NCBI GenBank assembly: GCA_030605265.1
Contig: JAUWIR010000037.1
Span: 1 to 14,605, forward strand
DNA from: Pseudomonadota bacterium
Lineage (GTDB): Bacteria > SZUA-182 > DTGQ01
DNA length: 14,605 bases
Direction of reading: 5' to 3'
The stretch's first letter is position 1; the number at the start of each line of letters is the position of its first letter. This document shows, piece by piece, positions 13,845 through 14,605 of this stretch. Made by a program: the position numbers and the translations under genes. Under the pieces are notes generated by a model, which was given only the letters and a program-made list of their open reading frames with translations, had not been told where the DNA came from and searched no databases.

Positions 13845-14605
13845 TTAGAATTCTTTTTCCAACACTTCAGTGCCTCTTCGGCAGATTTCTTTGGCGTAAT
13901 CCGTCCAACGGCCCTTTCCCCAATAGCGGTAGCAACTGGTTTGGGAGATAAGAAGATAAAAAAGGGCTTTTTGATAAGCAGGATTTTGAGTATTGATATT
14001 TGGGTTTTGGTCTACTTTCTGGTGAAAAAGGGCGCTCAGTTTTTCCATAGGATCTAAAACGTTTTTATAACCCTTGACCCAACTTCGTTTATTAGTCCAT
14101 GAGCCCATATCTAGATGGAAATTATGGTCTTCTTTTTCAAGGTCACTGATAGCCTTTTTTACGGCTTCAGGATTAATACTATTATCTATGCGGTCCCAAA
14201 TTTTTTGTTGCCCAACCGGCTGAATGGGCGCAGCCGAATTATATAAATCAATCCCTTCAGCCTCTAAAAGCTCCAAATATTCACTGCCGCATAAACTTAT
14301 TACTCCCGTGGTGCCGATTTTCATAAAAGCATCTTTGTAGCATCGGGGGAATTCATTCATCATGACCCCTCCATTTTCTCCGTCACTGATCTGAAATACA
14401 AAGGGTGGAATAAATTTATCTGCTAATTGTTGTCTTTTCAAACTTTTTGCCTCTGCATAGGGTTGCATATGGCCGACTAATTTAGTATCCGAGCCTTTTG
14501 TTTTAATTAAGGCGATTATCTTTACTGTATCCCCTTGAGAATTTTGGGCTGTTAAAATATGGGGAATATGGGGATCTTGTATCCTTTTTCCCTGTAAGGT
14601 TTCAA
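13845..14605 (-). CDS. Glycoside hydrolase family 57-like protein, C-terminal part (5' end outside window)
   Basis: The minus-strand frame is open from the right edge, so 252 residues are visible and the start lies beyond 14605. It contains PPFVFQISDGENGGVMMNEF, GTTGVISLCGSEYLELLEAE and PVGQQKIWDRID, then an acidic and aromatic C-terminal half (HLDMGSWTNKRSWVKGYKNV) and YRYWGKGRWTDYAKEICRRG near the end. DGENGG with the following NEFP recalls uncharacterised GH57-type proteins. I could not place the family's catalytic Glu and Asp with certainty. The Trp-rich C-terminus is consistent with the helical domain after the GH57 barrel. The ATG at 14466-14468 is internal, because coding similarity continues upstream. 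A relic cassette overlapping at most the downstream spacer separates it from the TPR gene. Confidence 0.5.
   Translation of the reverse strand, partial: ETLQGKRIQDPHIPHILTAQNSQGDTVKIIALIKTKGSDTKLVGHMQPYAEAKSLKRQQLADKFIPPFVFQISDGENGGVMMNEFPRCYKDAFMKIGTTGVISLCGSEYLELLEAEGIDLYNSAAPIQPVGQQKIWDRIDNSINPEAVKKAISDLEKEDHNFHLDMGSWTNKRSWVKGYKNVLDPMEKLSALFHQKVDQNPNINTQNPAYQKALFYLLISQTSCYRYWGKGRWTDYAKEICRRGTEVLEKEF

Noticed and set aside
13700..13951. Plus-strand reading frame of 83 codons, hydrophobic, containing FILLSCQIFF
   Set aside because: It begins in the end of cassette 2 and then runs antisense into the GH57-like gene; it has no ribosome binding site and looks like a repeat artefact.
13824..14057. 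Plus-strand frame of 77 codons
   Set aside because: Antisense shadow of the GH57-like coding region.

Overview
The window is AT-rich bacterial DNA from a Gram-negative (diderm) organism. At least three products look like signal-peptide-bearing outer-membrane or exported proteins, and most genes have AGGAG-type ribosome binding sites. The gene mix (LipM-type octanoyltransferase, acyl-CoA ligase, GH57-like protein, exported beta-helix and beta-propeller proteins, dispersed ATCCTGTTATCC repeats and GxxExxY relics) resembles uncultivated deltaproteobacterial or candidate-phylum genomes. I cannot assign a phylum from the sequence alone.

Left part (1-5481, all +): the end of lipM, translationally coupled to cytidine deaminase cdd. 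Then come a long exported protein with about seven beta-propeller-like repeats plus an FN3 domain, a small outer-membrane beta-barrel, a zinc-ribbon membrane protein, and a charged cytoplasmic protein of unknown function. A good sigma70-type promoter and a nested inverted-repeat element lie before the last of these.

Middle (5577-10329, all +): an AMP-forming acyl-CoA ligase that appears to start at ATT, overlapping hisS, followed by aspS. The aspS product carries the His/Gly pair associated with non-discriminating AspRS. A second copy of the inverted-repeat element begins at the end of hisS, and a 14-bp tandem repeat forms the aspS leader.

Right part (10330-14605, genes on -): a beta-helix surface or exported protein, a TPR plus beta-barrel gene split by a single in-frame TAA, and the C-terminal part of a GH57-like protein entering from the right edge. 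Two short cassettes flank these genes. Each carries a decayed GxxExxY (PD-(D/E)XK-like) gene between similar inverted ends built on the core ATCCTGTTATCC; a solitary end lies at 3104-3148. These look like remnants of one family of small repeat-bounded elements and are the most unusual structure in the window.

The housekeeping genes cover lipoate attachment, pyrimidine salvage, fatty-acid activation and tRNA charging. The rest is an envelope-associated gene set whose function I cannot identify.
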